DNA of 64,000 nucleotides from positions 62,001-126,000 of the forward strand of contig NZ_JADCKB010000002.1 in the NCBI RefSeq assembly GCF_014982785.1. Direction: 5' to 3'. Made by a program: the position numbers and the translations under genes. This DNA comes from Ructibacterium gallinarum. Lineage in GTDB: Bacteria; Bacillota; Clostridia; Monoglobales; Monoglobaceae. Shown one piece after another: positions 1-8,630 of this stretch; position 1 is the stretch's first letter, and each line of letters starts with the position of its first letter. Below the pieces are notes generated by a model. The model was not told the DNA's origin, ran no database searches, and was given only the letters and a program-made list of their open reading frames with translations.

Positions 1-1549
1 CGGTATTAAAATCGTTGGTAACCAGATCATTATAAATTTTTCCGCTTTGACTGTTCAGGTCAAGATCCAGAATCTCGCTGGCGCACAGGGACACGCCAAA
101 CATAAACTCATTATCGGTCATATCCACAGTAATTTGGGCATTTTCCACCGGATTTCCCTGCTCGTCCGCCACGGTAATTTTCATATCATTTTTCCTGTAT
201 TTTTCAATCCGCCGATATGCCTCTTTCCGCCACAGCGCATCTTCGCCCATCCCCTTATAGGGCTTGGCGTCTGCCGGGCGCAGGGTTTCAATGGGCACTG
301 CGGTTCCATAATTTACAAAACTGAAATCCTTGATTTCAATATCCATCGGCTTGCCCCCCACCTGCAGCATCACATGAGGCGCTTTATCCACGTTCATATC
401 ATAAAAACTGCTGTATACCGGCAGGTAAAACTGCTGCCAGTCACCGGTGCGGATGGCAATCTGTTCGCTCATGGCTTTCTGCCAATCGGTTGTTCTCTGA
501 TACATAATCGAAACATTGGCATTTCCGCTGTCGTCCTGGGTTGAAATAGCACGGGCCTTAAACGAAATCAATCCGGTTTCACCCTTGCCAAAGCTCTTGC
601 TGGCCCAGACGGGGAATTGAATGCCGGAAATTTCTGACGGAATTTCTCCATAGGCGTTTTTCCGGGTAGTGATACGCAGGGTGTCCTCGGTTTTGCTGAT
701 GGTTGCGTACTCCTTTCCGGTGCTCATGCGAATCATGCTTAAAAACTGGCTGTTGGACATGACCACCGTCCCCTGGGGCAGAGTTTCCACCACCTTGGCA
801 ATATCAAAGACCTCCTCAGCCTTATCCCCCTCCTCCGGTTTTTGGATGGAAACAATCTTGGTCTCTTGATTGTATACGGGCGGATCGGTACGCACTGCGT
901 CCTCTATAATATACAGAGGAATCATATCGACACCATCTATGTTCTGAGATGGGGCCGGCATTTCAACATCTACCCAGTCAATTTCCGCCGTATTTAGGCC
1001 CATGACAATCTCAATATCGCCATTGTTTCCCTCGCCGGTATAGGTTTTTGTGTCCGCATCATAGGCAAGGGGCACCCCCAGCTTTTCAAAGGTTTCCGCA
1101 ATGGGCATAAACACAACCCCGTCCACTTCCCTTGGCGGTACGGCAAACTCTGTAAACACATCGTCAATCTGGACATAGATCCGATCTGCCGAATATCCGG
1201 AGTTAATGTCAATATCCTTGATGCTTGAATTGAGCTTATAATTGATGATATTGCCTTGGCTGTCAAACTGTGCATCTTTCAGCGTAACCGCATAGGAAAA
1301 GTTCCCCTTTTCGTCGGCTTTAATAATTTCGCTCTGATAGATGTCATCCGCCTGCAAACTGGAAAAATTCCCGTCCCCGGCAATCACCATAAAGCTGACC
1401 AAGGCGTTTGGTGTGGTTGTTCCGGTATAGACCGCCGTAACGGTTTCACATTTCCCTTCATATCCGGCAAAATCCGCAAAAACCTGTCCGCCTGCCACAA
1501 TGCAAAGCGCCATAATTATGCAGCAGAATCTCTTTAAAAAATGTTTCAA
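1..1549 (-). CDS. Secreted GH10 xylanase-like protein with CuAO-N domain, cut by the left window edge
   Basis: About 516 codons are visible, open throughout, and run off the left edge. In order I see a signal peptide (1-25), a short beta region, a CuAO-N-type domain (about 124-236), a CBM22/CBM4_9-like beta-sandwich (about 300-418) and the opening of a GH10 domain from about 442 (RRIEKYRKNDM, then NEFMFGVSL). The same order and near-identical joins occur in the complete GH10 protein at 5879-8605, so this is its paralogue. The catalytic glutamates lie outside the window. The start is TTG at 1549, nine bases after AGGAGG; an ATG at 1513 would cut into the signal peptide. It is probably an extracellular endo-xylanase, the last visible gene of a long operon and separated from its upstream neighbour by a terminator-like hairpin. 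Confidence 0.85.
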   Translation of the reverse strand, partial: MKHFLKRFCCIIMALCIVAGGQVFADFAGYEGKCETVTAVYTGTTTPNALVSFMVIAGDGNFSSLQADDIYQSEIIKADEKGNFSYAVTLKDAQFDSQGNIINYKLNSSIKDIDINSGYSADRIYVQIDDVFTEFAVPPREVDGVVFMPIAETFEKLGVPLAYDADTKTYTGEGNNGDIEIVMGLNTAEIDWVDVEMPAPSQNIDGVDMIPLYIIEDAVRTDPPVYNQETKIVSIQKPEEGDKAEEVFDIAKVVETLPQGTVVMSNSQFLSMIRMSTGKEYATISKTEDTLRITTRKNAYGEIPSEISGIQFPVWASKSFGKGETGLISFKARAISTQDDSGNANVSIMYQRTTDWQKAMSEQIAIRTGDWQQFYLPVYSSFYDMNVDKAPHVMLQVGGKPMDIEIKDFSFVNYGTAVPIETLRPADAKPYKGMGEDALWRKEAYRRIEKYRKNDMKITVADEQGNPVENAQITVDMTDNEFMFGVSLCASEILDLDLNSQSGKIYNDLVTNDFNT

Positions 1550-1566
1550 TGCTCCGCACCTCCTGG

Positions 1567-1602
1567 AAAAAAGCAGCGGCGCGCTGATTTCTGCTGCGCC
1601 GC
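1567..1602 (-). terminator. Terminator-like hairpin inside the xylan operon
   Basis: Read on the minus strand, GCGGCGC (1602-1596) pairs with GCGCCGC (1582-1576), followed by TGC and six T residues (1572-1567). It follows the 1627-4194 gene. The AGGAGG of the next gene begins immediately after the T run, leaving no space for a promoter, so partial read-through is implied. Confidence 0.6.
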
Positions 1603-1626
1603 CGAATCCTTTTCTGCCGTTTTGTA

Positions 1627-4194
1627 TTATTCAAAATTCCGATAAATGATCATTTCGTCCGGCAGTGCGTTTCTCATAAAGGAGAACACCGTATCTCCCG
1701 GCATCAGATCCGCAATCGACCCCTGTACCAAGCTTTTTCTGTTTTTATCCAAGATATAAACAGGCGTGGAGGAGGACAGGGTAATAATTCTGTTCCACGC
1801 ATCGTAATTTTCGGTATCTTCCGGCTGATTGTTTAAAATCACACCATTTTCCACCAACCGAATCACTTTGCCGGCGGTATAGCAGTTTCCGTCCGACATA
1901 AAGGTATCCACGGTGGTAGCAGAATACCAGTACTGCTTAACAACCTCATACGGCTCAGTCACACCCGGCCGGTACCAAATAAGGAAATTGGCCATTTCGC
2001 CGGTATGATTGACCGTGCTGTCCTCTGCCGTCATAATAATATCGCCCCGCTGCAGATCTTCTGCCGTAATATTGAGACTCTGCCATTGTGCCGGAATGTC
2101 CTTGCGGTTGAACTTGAGCTGAACGGTTGTAGGCTCGGCCTGTCCCAGCTGATGCGCATCTACAAAGACAGACTCCTCTCCGCGGTTATTGATATAAGTA
2201 CCTATGTTCTCTACCATATAGACAGCACCGCCCAGATCATCTACCGGGCTTCCGGTGCCATAAGGATCGATCCGGGCAACCACAACGTCTGCATATCTGT
2301 TTTCATCAATGTCATACACCTGGCAGGTATAGTCCGTATCATTGCCCAATACTTCCGGCCCACCGCATTTATACCGGCTTTCCTCTCTGAGATCCGTAGG
2401 AATCAGAAATACCTTGGTAGAAACATTGAGTCTGGTATCCCCGCAGATGGTGTTTGGCGCAGAATAATAGGTATAGACGCCGTCCTTTTCCTTTAGCAGT
2501 CTTTCCGAATCTCCCGTATCATAGTTGGATGCGGTACGGATGGCGGTTACCAGCTGATTTGCGTTGACCCGATATTTGATAATCTGATTGATTTTTCCGG
2601 CTTCGTCCCAAAGTCCGGTACTGAGGTCATACTGAAACGCCTCATTTGAAGACTGTTTCACGCCATTAAAATTGATTTTATCTGCGGTTTCATACACCTT
2701 GATTTCGTTGGTCTGTGTAAATATTCTCACTTTCGGATTGGAAAATCCGTTGTCGGATGAAAAGCTGATCAGGTATCCATAAAGGAAGGCATCTTTGGAT
2801 TTTTCAAAATATGCAATTTCCCCATAAATATTCAAACTGACCGTAAGACAGGTGCCGTATTCCACCTTTTCCAGCGCTTCTTTGATTTCATCGGTATAAA
2901 AATAGGTTTCCCCATCCAGGAAAATTTGGTTCTCCTCTTTTTCAAACCGGTTGACCGTTCCCGCCGCAATGTCGGAATTGATATAGATTGCGGTCACTTC
3001 TCCGGTCTTGTCAAGAAAATAGGTGGCAACGGAACCCGGCTGAATGTTTTCCGGCAGAATCACCTGTCCTTTTTCGTATACAGGATACCCTTTTTCAATC
3101 AAGTCCTTGATGCTGATGGTCTCCCCGTTTGGATCGCTGATTTTCTGCGACTGCACCGAAGCGGAAAAAATGCGCATGGACTTGTATTCCTCAATCTTAA
3201 CGACCTCATATCTGCCGTCACGGTTGTTGTCAATGCACACCAGCCTGCCCTGGGTGATCTTAAAATCCTCCTCTGACCAATCCTTTAACAGCTTGAAGTT
3301 GTATAACACATCCGCCCCGGGAGCGATGGAAAGGCTGCGGGACGTTCCGTTTTCGTTAAAGTACCAGATTTTGTCCTCTGTGATTTTTTCTGTTTCCAGA
3401 TCCTTGGCGCTGATCTCCATGGCCCTGCCGTCAGAATACAGCGCCAGTACCTTTCTCTGATCCTCAACATAGCCCGCCAGCGCTTTGACCTCCATGCCGA
3501 TATATTGTTCAAAATCCGGCAGGTCACACACATAGGAAACGCCGCTGATGACAATATGATTGGTCTCGGTTCCCTCTTCCTCCTTGATTGAAGAAAATTT
3601 GGTTGTTTCCACAATACCGTTAATAATCTCCATATGCAAAACGGCTTCCATATAGGTTTGATCGGTAATACTGGAATTCCAGGTTCCGTCTCCGTAATAA
3701 GAGGTCTCCAGCGCCTTGGCATGAAGTGCATGATACAGCATTGTTACCATACTTTGCATGGTGAGAATATCCTCCTGGCCTTCTGCCACGCCGTCCAGAA
3801 TGCCATATTTTCTGGCAACGAGAAACATCTCATCTGTACTTACCTTATCCGAAGCATGATTGCTGGCAAATATTCCATAGCCCAGCATATCACAAATGAC
3901 AGCGGCGGCTGTGCCGCATTTGATTTCCTGGCTGTCTGCCTGGGAATTTTCAAAGTACAAAGAGGAAGCGCCTGCGTGGTTGGAAAGACTGTCCACTGCC
4001 TTTTTCAAATCGGCAACAGTCACCTTTTGCTCTGGGTCATAATTTGCAACGGCACCCAGACCCTGGGCGATCTTTACTGCAAAAGCAGCTTCATCCACAG
4101 TATACTCGCCCGTTTCCGCAAAAGCGGCATTGGCGCAGCAAAGAAATACCGTGAAGAGAATCAACAAACTGCTGATTATTTTTCTGTAAACCAT
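1627..4194 (-). CDS. Large secreted protein with degenerate SLH-like N-terminal region
   Basis: An 855-residue protein with a clear signal peptide (cleavage near ANAAFAET, about residue 26). Residues 30-165 look like degenerate S-layer-homology helices (VTVADLKKAVDSL, VSTDEMFLVARKYGILDG, SMVTMLYHALHAK). The remaining 690 residues are beta-rich with no enzyme motif that I recognise. The start has GGAGGAG just upstream. It follows the three-SLH protein by 18 nt and belongs to the same leftward operon as the GH10 enzymes, so a surface or envelope role in polysaccharide capture is the most economical guess. The SLH assignment is by pattern only; the function is unknown. Confidence 0.75.
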   Translation of the reverse strand: MVYRKIISSLLILFTVFLCCANAAFAETGEYTVDEAAFAVKIAQGLGAVANYDPEQKVTVADLKKAVDSLSNHAGASSLYFENSQADSQEIKCGTAAAVICDMLGYGIFASNHASDKVSTDEMFLVARKYGILDGVAEGQEDILTMQSMVTMLYHALHAKALETSYYGDGTWNSSITDQTYMEAVLHMEIINGIVETTKFSSIKEEEGTETNHIVISGVSYVCDLPDFEQYIGMEVKALAGYVEDQRKVLALYSDGRAMEISAKDLETEKITEDKIWYFNENGTSRSLSIAPGADVLYNFKLLKDWSEEDFKITQGRLVCIDNNRDGRYEVVKIEEYKSMRIFSASVQSQKISDPNGETISIKDLIEKGYPVYEKGQVILPENIQPGSVATYFLDKTGEVTAIYINSDIAAGTVNRFEKEENQIFLDGETYFYTDEIKEALEKVEYGTCLTVSLNIYGEIAYFEKSKDAFLYGYLISFSSDNGFSNPKVRIFTQTNEIKVYETADKINFNGVKQSSNEAFQYDLSTGLWDEAGKINQIIKYRVNANQLVTAIRTASNYDTGDSERLLKEKDGVYTYYSAPNTICGDTRLNVSTKVFLIPTDLREESRYKCGGPEVLGNDTDYTCQVYDIDENRYADVVVARIDPYGTGSPVDDLGGAVYMVENIGTYINNRGEESVFVDAHQLGQAEPTTVQLKFNRKDIPAQWQSLNITAEDLQRGDIIMTAEDSTVNHTGEMANFLIWYRPGVTEPYEVVKQYWYSATTVDTFMSDGNCYTAGKVIRLVENGVILNNQPEDTENYDAWNRIITLSSSTPVYILDKNRKSLVQGSIADLMPGDTVFSFMRNALPDEMIIYRNFE

Positions 4195-4212
4195 CCGTTT
4201 CTCCTCCTTCGC

Positions 4213-5895
4213 TTATGCTTCTATATTCTTAAGACAGCCATAGATCACTTTTGCAATTTCCGCCCTTGTAATATTTTGCTGCGGCCGGAACGTGCCATCT
4301 TCAAATCCCGATATGATCTGCGCCCGTGCCAGCGTATCCACGCTGACTCTTGCATAGTCCGACACCGTGTCAAAATCCTGAATATCTACCAGCGTCTGTT
4401 CCTTATGAAAGGTTTTATAATACGCCTCGGCCGCCCTGACCAGCATAACGCAGGCGTCTTCACGAGTCACAGCTTCACCCACGCCAAAGCGGGTTTCTGT
4501 CAGTCCCTTGATGATTCCGTTCTTGTATGCGGTTTCAATATAAGTCTTATACCATTCATCCTGTACATCTTCAAAATCCAGGTCAGCGGTTTCCAGTTTT
4601 CCTTTGCCAATGGCCATGACAATCACCTTGACCAATTCTTCTCGGGTTACGCTGTCACCGGGGCGAAACAGACCGCTGCTGTCCCCGACCATAATGTTAT
4701 TTGCCGCAAGATAGGCAATGGCGTCTTTTGCCCAGTCATAGCCGGAAATATCCGAAAATCCCGTATTCTGACCCAAGTCACCGATAACCTCTTCTTTTTC
4801 AATCAAAGAGGGGGCATCATACCCCATACCGGAGCCGGATGAGCCACCGCCGAATCCCCCTCCGCCGGATGAGCCGCCGGAGGGCCTGACAACAGAGGTG
4901 CTGCCGCTTTGCTGTTTTTGATATACCTGTTCAATGGCATTGTTGACGACCTTTTCCACCTCTGCCACATCGGTAAAGACCGTGCCTGCAATCAATTTCG
5001 CCACATCGTATTCACTGACGCTTCCTTTATGGGCAGAATAGGTCACCTGAAAAATGTCGTTGTATTTTTCTATGGTTGGGAAAATCTCTGAATTTCCCGC
5101 ATGATTTAAAACCGTCAGGGCAAGCTGCTCTCTTGCCGCCTGCTTTGCCCCCGCCAGAGAATCCAAAACCAGTCCGTCCTCCCGTGCCGCCACCAAGGCC
5201 TCTGCGGTTTCCCTGGCGTATTTTTCAATATCGTCATTTAGACCTAAAATTTGTTTATTTGCTAGGAAAATCTCGGCCAGCTCCTCCTCAGAAACGCTTT
5301 GCATGGAAGAGAGCACATCTGCCAGGGCATATGCCTCTTCTAAATCTGAGAAAACGGGGTCAACTTTGGTATCCAGCCCCATTTCCTTGACAACATCATA
5401 AAGGAGCTGCGCCTTTTCCTCTGCGCCGTCCAGTTCCAAAATAAATGCCTTTTCGTTATTCTCCTGCAGGGCAGAGAGCATTTCCTGTGCGGAAGCAGCC
5501 TGCAGCACCGCCTTTAGGCCAGCTTGCTGAGTCTGTAAATCCGCCTTTAAAACATAGACCAGCCTGTCACCGTCTGAGGGAATGGTTTTTGCACAAAACA
5601 CCACGGTGTATACGCCATCCGGCGCATCAGAAGGCAGTGCAAACGCCTGAGTCAGTCCGCCCGCATACAAAAGGGTATCTTTTGAGAGCTTATCTGAAAT
5701 CTTTTCTGTCTTTTCGATCTTTCCTTGAAAAATGTATAAAAATGTGCCAAAGCCGGTTTCTTCCAGGCTGCTGCTGATGGTAATTCTGCCGCTTTCCTGG
5801 TCAAATGCTGCGCCGTACTCTGCCGCATAGCCAGTGGAAAACAGCATCACTGCGGAGCAAGCCGCACATAAAATCGCTTTAGTCCTTTTCTGCAT
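4213..5895 (-). CDS. Secreted protein with three C-terminal SLH domains
   Basis: A 560-residue protein with a signal peptide (1-24), a mostly helical middle (about 120-325), a Gly/Ser-rich hinge (about 329-357) and three SLH repeats (about 379-427, 440-490, 504-556). The repeats show the usual motifs (FRPGDSVTREE, FGVGEAVTRED, FRPQQNITRAE). SLH triplets normally bind pyruvylated secondary wall polymer, so this protein should sit on the cell surface. Its ATG lies inside the end of the GH10 gene (17-nt overlap) behind GGAGGT, implying translational coupling. I infer it is the surface anchor or scaffold partner of the GH10 proteins, which have no SLH domains. Confidence 0.9.
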   Translation of the reverse strand: MQKRTKAILCAACSAVMLFSTGYAAEYGAAFDQESGRITISSSLEETGFGTFLYIFQGKIEKTEKISDKLSKDTLLYAGGLTQAFALPSDAPDGVYTVVFCAKTIPSDGDRLVYVLKADLQTQQAGLKAVLQAASAQEMLSALQENNEKAFILELDGAEEKAQLLYDVVKEMGLDTKVDPVFSDLEEAYALADVLSSMQSVSEEELAEIFLANKQILGLNDDIEKYARETAEALVAAREDGLVLDSLAGAKQAAREQLALTVLNHAGNSEIFPTIEKYNDIFQVTYSAHKGSVSEYDVAKLIAGTVFTDVAEVEKVVNNAIEQVYQKQQSGSTSVVRPSGGSSGGGGFGGGSSGSGMGYDAPSLIEKEEVIGDLGQNTGFSDISGYDWAKDAIAYLAANNIMVGDSSGLFRPGDSVTREELVKVIVMAIGKGKLETADLDFEDVQDEWYKTYIETAYKNGIIKGLTETRFGVGEAVTREDACVMLVRAAEAYYKTFHKEQTLVDIQDFDTVSDYARVSVDTLARAQIISGFEDGTFRPQQNITRAEIAKVIYGCLKNIEA

Positions 5896-8605
5896 AGATA
5901 TTTACCTCCGATACTCCCATATATTCGTTGTCCACGGATTGAATCCTGATAAACATGGCGTCTGTGAAATCAATGCTCGCTTTCGTATCTGAGCTTCCCT
6001 CATAAAGCGTGGTCCATGTCTCCCCATCCTTTGACGACATGACCCTGTAATCATATACTTCACCGCAAGGCGTTCTGAAATCCACCGAAACAGTGCCACG
6101 GTCTGCCTTTTTCACCAGCTCATAGGTAAGAAAATCATTTCCCTGTCCATACCAGTAGGTGTTATATAATCCGTCATTGGTTTTGGGAACAGAGTTTCCG
6201 TGATTGTCGCTGTGATCGTATACACCTATCAGCTCTTTATCCCCGACCGTTGCGATATAGTCCGCATATGCCTCGGTCCAGTTGTTAAATTCCACCCTTC
6301 CGGAAGAATTGTTGTCTGCGTAAACTTCTACGGGATTGGGATGGGTCATTTCTACAGAATCCTGCTTCATCACAACATGGATATAATTGTCTCTTTCCGG
6401 GGTCTGTGAATTTGTCAGCGTAAATTCCGTACTTCCATTTACCTCGCCCATTGCAACGGAAACATTATACTTGCCCCGGTATCCTCGGATAACGGCCTGC
6501 CCGTTTTGATCGGTCACTGCCGTCGCATGAGTGGCAAATTCCTCGTGAATCAGCCGATCCCACTCGTCAAGCTCGGGCTTTTTATTCCAGTTTCTGTCAT
6601 AAAACGGCCCGTAATTGCGCCAGTGCATGGGATCATAATATCCCCAGATCACAAACGCAGTTGCCTTGGGATGGGAAAAAGTAGCAATAAAAGTGTCCCG
6701 CAGATGCTGCGGCGCATAGGTATAATCTGTATTGAAAAAATCATATTCTGTAACCGAAACCTCATCAACCTCCTGCGCCAGCGTATCCAGTTCCTGATAA
6801 AACCCCTGCGGATAGAGGTATCTGGTACAGTGTCCCTGTACGCCCAATCCATCCACCGGAGCACGTTCGTTCTCCACCATACCCTCTACAATCTGAAGCA
6901 AGGCCGGCGCCCGCATGGCCTCATCCCGATTGGGGTGACCCTCCATGCCGGTTTCGTTCACATAGATTTTGGATTTGGGATCAATGGCTTTTGCAATTTG
7001 CAGCATATCCGAGAACATTTCGGTGCCATATTTCAGCCGCATTCCATTGGAATCATGAGGCTCATTCAGTCCGTCCCACTGGGTCATGGTTCCTTTAAAC
7101 AGCCAGGCTTCCCCTATGACCTCTTCTTTGAGGTATTCATACATTTCCTCATAGGATACGTTGGGATAGCCGTCCATATCCCGAATCGCCTGATCATCCC
7201 AGGTCAGACAGTGCCCCCGCATACGCTTGCCCCTATCCAGCCATTCATTGACCATCCGCACAGCGCTTCGGTAATCATCAATGCTTCGGTAGCCCTTCAT
7301 TTCCAAGCCGCAGACGCCGGTGTTGCTATACAGATCAATCACGTCCGACTTGATCTGCCCGACTCTGGACTCCTCCTCATTCAAGTCTAAAATCTCGTTA
7401 CTGCAGATTGCAAGTCCCAGCATAAATTCGTTCTCTGTCATATCGGCCCGGACGGTGGCGCCCTCTACGGGATTGCCCTCCTCGTCCTTTACCGTGATGA
7501 TCATATCATTTTTTCTGTACTTTTCGATACGGCGGTACGCCTCTTTTCTCCACAGCGCATCGTCCTCCATGCCCTTATACGCCTCGCCGGTGCCGGGAAT
7601 CAACATCTCTATGGGAACTTGCTTGCCATAATTATACAAATGCATATCCGCAATCTGTATGGTCTGCGCCTTGCCGCCTACCGAGAAGGTAAGATGAGAT
7701 GCGCCGCTTTTTAGCGTATATTGTCCGCTGTAAAGAGGCAGATAATATTTTTTCCACTCTTTTCCAATATCAACCGTATCCGCCTGGGCCTTCTGCCAGA
7801 ACTGAAGCTGCTCATAAGCGGGGCGGAATTTAGCCAATCCGGTTTCATCGGTGGTTTCGGTGGCTCTTGCCCAGAAGGTCATCAAGCCCACATCGCCCGC
7901 CTCAAAGTCGCCGCCGTCAATAATGGTGGCGTATTGGTTGGAATAAATTGTAAGGGGGAAGGGTTCAACCGGCAGCATCTCAAGCTGTGCCGCCTTTTTA
8001 AAGGGCATTCCCTCTACGTCCACCACCGAATACACAATGCTTTCTCCTCCGGTATCCGGATAAAGCTGATACAGCTGTTCCTCACGGAACAGATCCACAC
8101 CCTCTGGCAGATCCCCTACCACGCTTTCTATTTTAAATTCCTCCTGCGGTTGGTAATTGATATCCGGAAACTGAATGTAGATGCTTTTTTCTGCCGCATT
8201 ATACACTGCCGGCTCGGTTTTGAGTGCGTCCTCTACCAAATAAATGGGTATCATAACCACGCCGTTTTCCTCAATAATCGGCGCCGGAAGCTCCACGTCA
8301 ACCCAGTCAATGTCTGCGGTCATACTGCCCACGGTAATTCGAATCTCGCCGTTATTTCCCTCGCCGTACCAAAAACCGCCCATCTCGTTCCATGACATAT
8401 ACACTCCCATTTTAAAGAAGACCTCTTCCATGGGAATATACACGTTGCCGTTTTGGTCAATCGTGCACGGGTGTTCCAGCTTCTGCTCCACCTGATCAAT
8501 ATAAAGCTTGATGGGGGCTGTCTCTTCTGCAAGAACAGACAGCGGCAGACAGGATACCAGCACAAAAAACATAAGAAATGCAGCTGCACATTTTTTTAGT
8601 CGCAT
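5879..8605 (-). CDS. Secreted multidomain GH10 endo-1,4-beta-xylanase
   Basis: A 908-residue protein with a signal peptide (1-26), a CuAO-N-type domain (about 33-146), a CBM22/CBM4_9-like beta-sandwich (about 215-327), a GH10 barrel (about 355-690), a short linker domain and a C-terminal discoidin-like beta-sandwich (about 760-905). GH10 hallmarks: RGHCLTWDDQ (464-472, in place of the usual HTLVWH), acid/base E515 in WDGLNEPHD, QGH at 590-592, and nucleophile E620 in VSVTEYDF. GH10 enzymes cleave the xylan backbone. There is no SLH or sortase signal; the gene overlaps the start of the three-SLH gene. AAAGGAG precedes the ATG. CuAO-N ahead of CBM and GH10 is unusual. Substrate specificity is inferred from family only. 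Confidence 0.92.
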   Translation of the reverse strand: MRLKKCAAAFLMFFVLVSCLPLSVLAEETAPIKLYIDQVEQKLEHPCTIDQNGNVYIPMEEVFFKMGVYMSWNEMGGFWYGEGNNGEIRITVGSMTADIDWVDVELPAPIIEENGVVMIPIYLVEDALKTEPAVYNAAEKSIYIQFPDINYQPQEEFKIESVVGDLPEGVDLFREEQLYQLYPDTGGESIVYSVVDVEGMPFKKAAQLEMLPVEPFPLTIYSNQYATIIDGGDFEAGDVGLMTFWARATETTDETGLAKFRPAYEQLQFWQKAQADTVDIGKEWKKYYLPLYSGQYTLKSGASHLTFSVGGKAQTIQIADMHLYNYGKQVPIEMLIPGTGEAYKGMEDDALWRKEAYRRIEKYRKNDMIITVKDEEGNPVEGATVRADMTENEFMLGLAICSNEILDLNEEESRVGQIKSDVIDLYSNTGVCGLEMKGYRSIDDYRSAVRMVNEWLDRGKRMRGHCLTWDDQAIRDMDGYPNVSYEEMYEYLKEEVIGEAWLFKGTMTQWDGLNEPHDSNGMRLKYGTEMFSDMLQIAKAIDPKSKIYVNETGMEGHPNRDEAMRAPALLQIVEGMVENERAPVDGLGVQGHCTRYLYPQGFYQELDTLAQEVDEVSVTEYDFFNTDYTYAPQHLRDTFIATFSHPKATAFVIWGYYDPMHWRNYGPFYDRNWNKKPELDEWDRLIHEEFATHATAVTDQNGQAVIRGYRGKYNVSVAMGEVNGSTEFTLTNSQTPERDNYIHVVMKQDSVEMTHPNPVEVYADNNSSGRVEFNNWTEAYADYIATVGDKELIGVYDHSDNHGNSVPKTNDGLYNTYWYGQGNDFLTYELVKKADRGTVSVDFRTPCGEVYDYRVMSSKDGETWTTLYEGSSDTKASIDFTDAMFIRIQSVDNEYMGVSEVNIYAEKD

Positions 8606-8630
8606 ACACTTTTCTCCTTTCGCCTTGCCT

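Noticed and set aside
3634-4842. Long plus-strand open frame (about 400 codons) opposite two surface-protein genes
   Set aside because: It spans the antisense of two genes with signal peptides and domain matches and has no ribosome site or recognisable domain.
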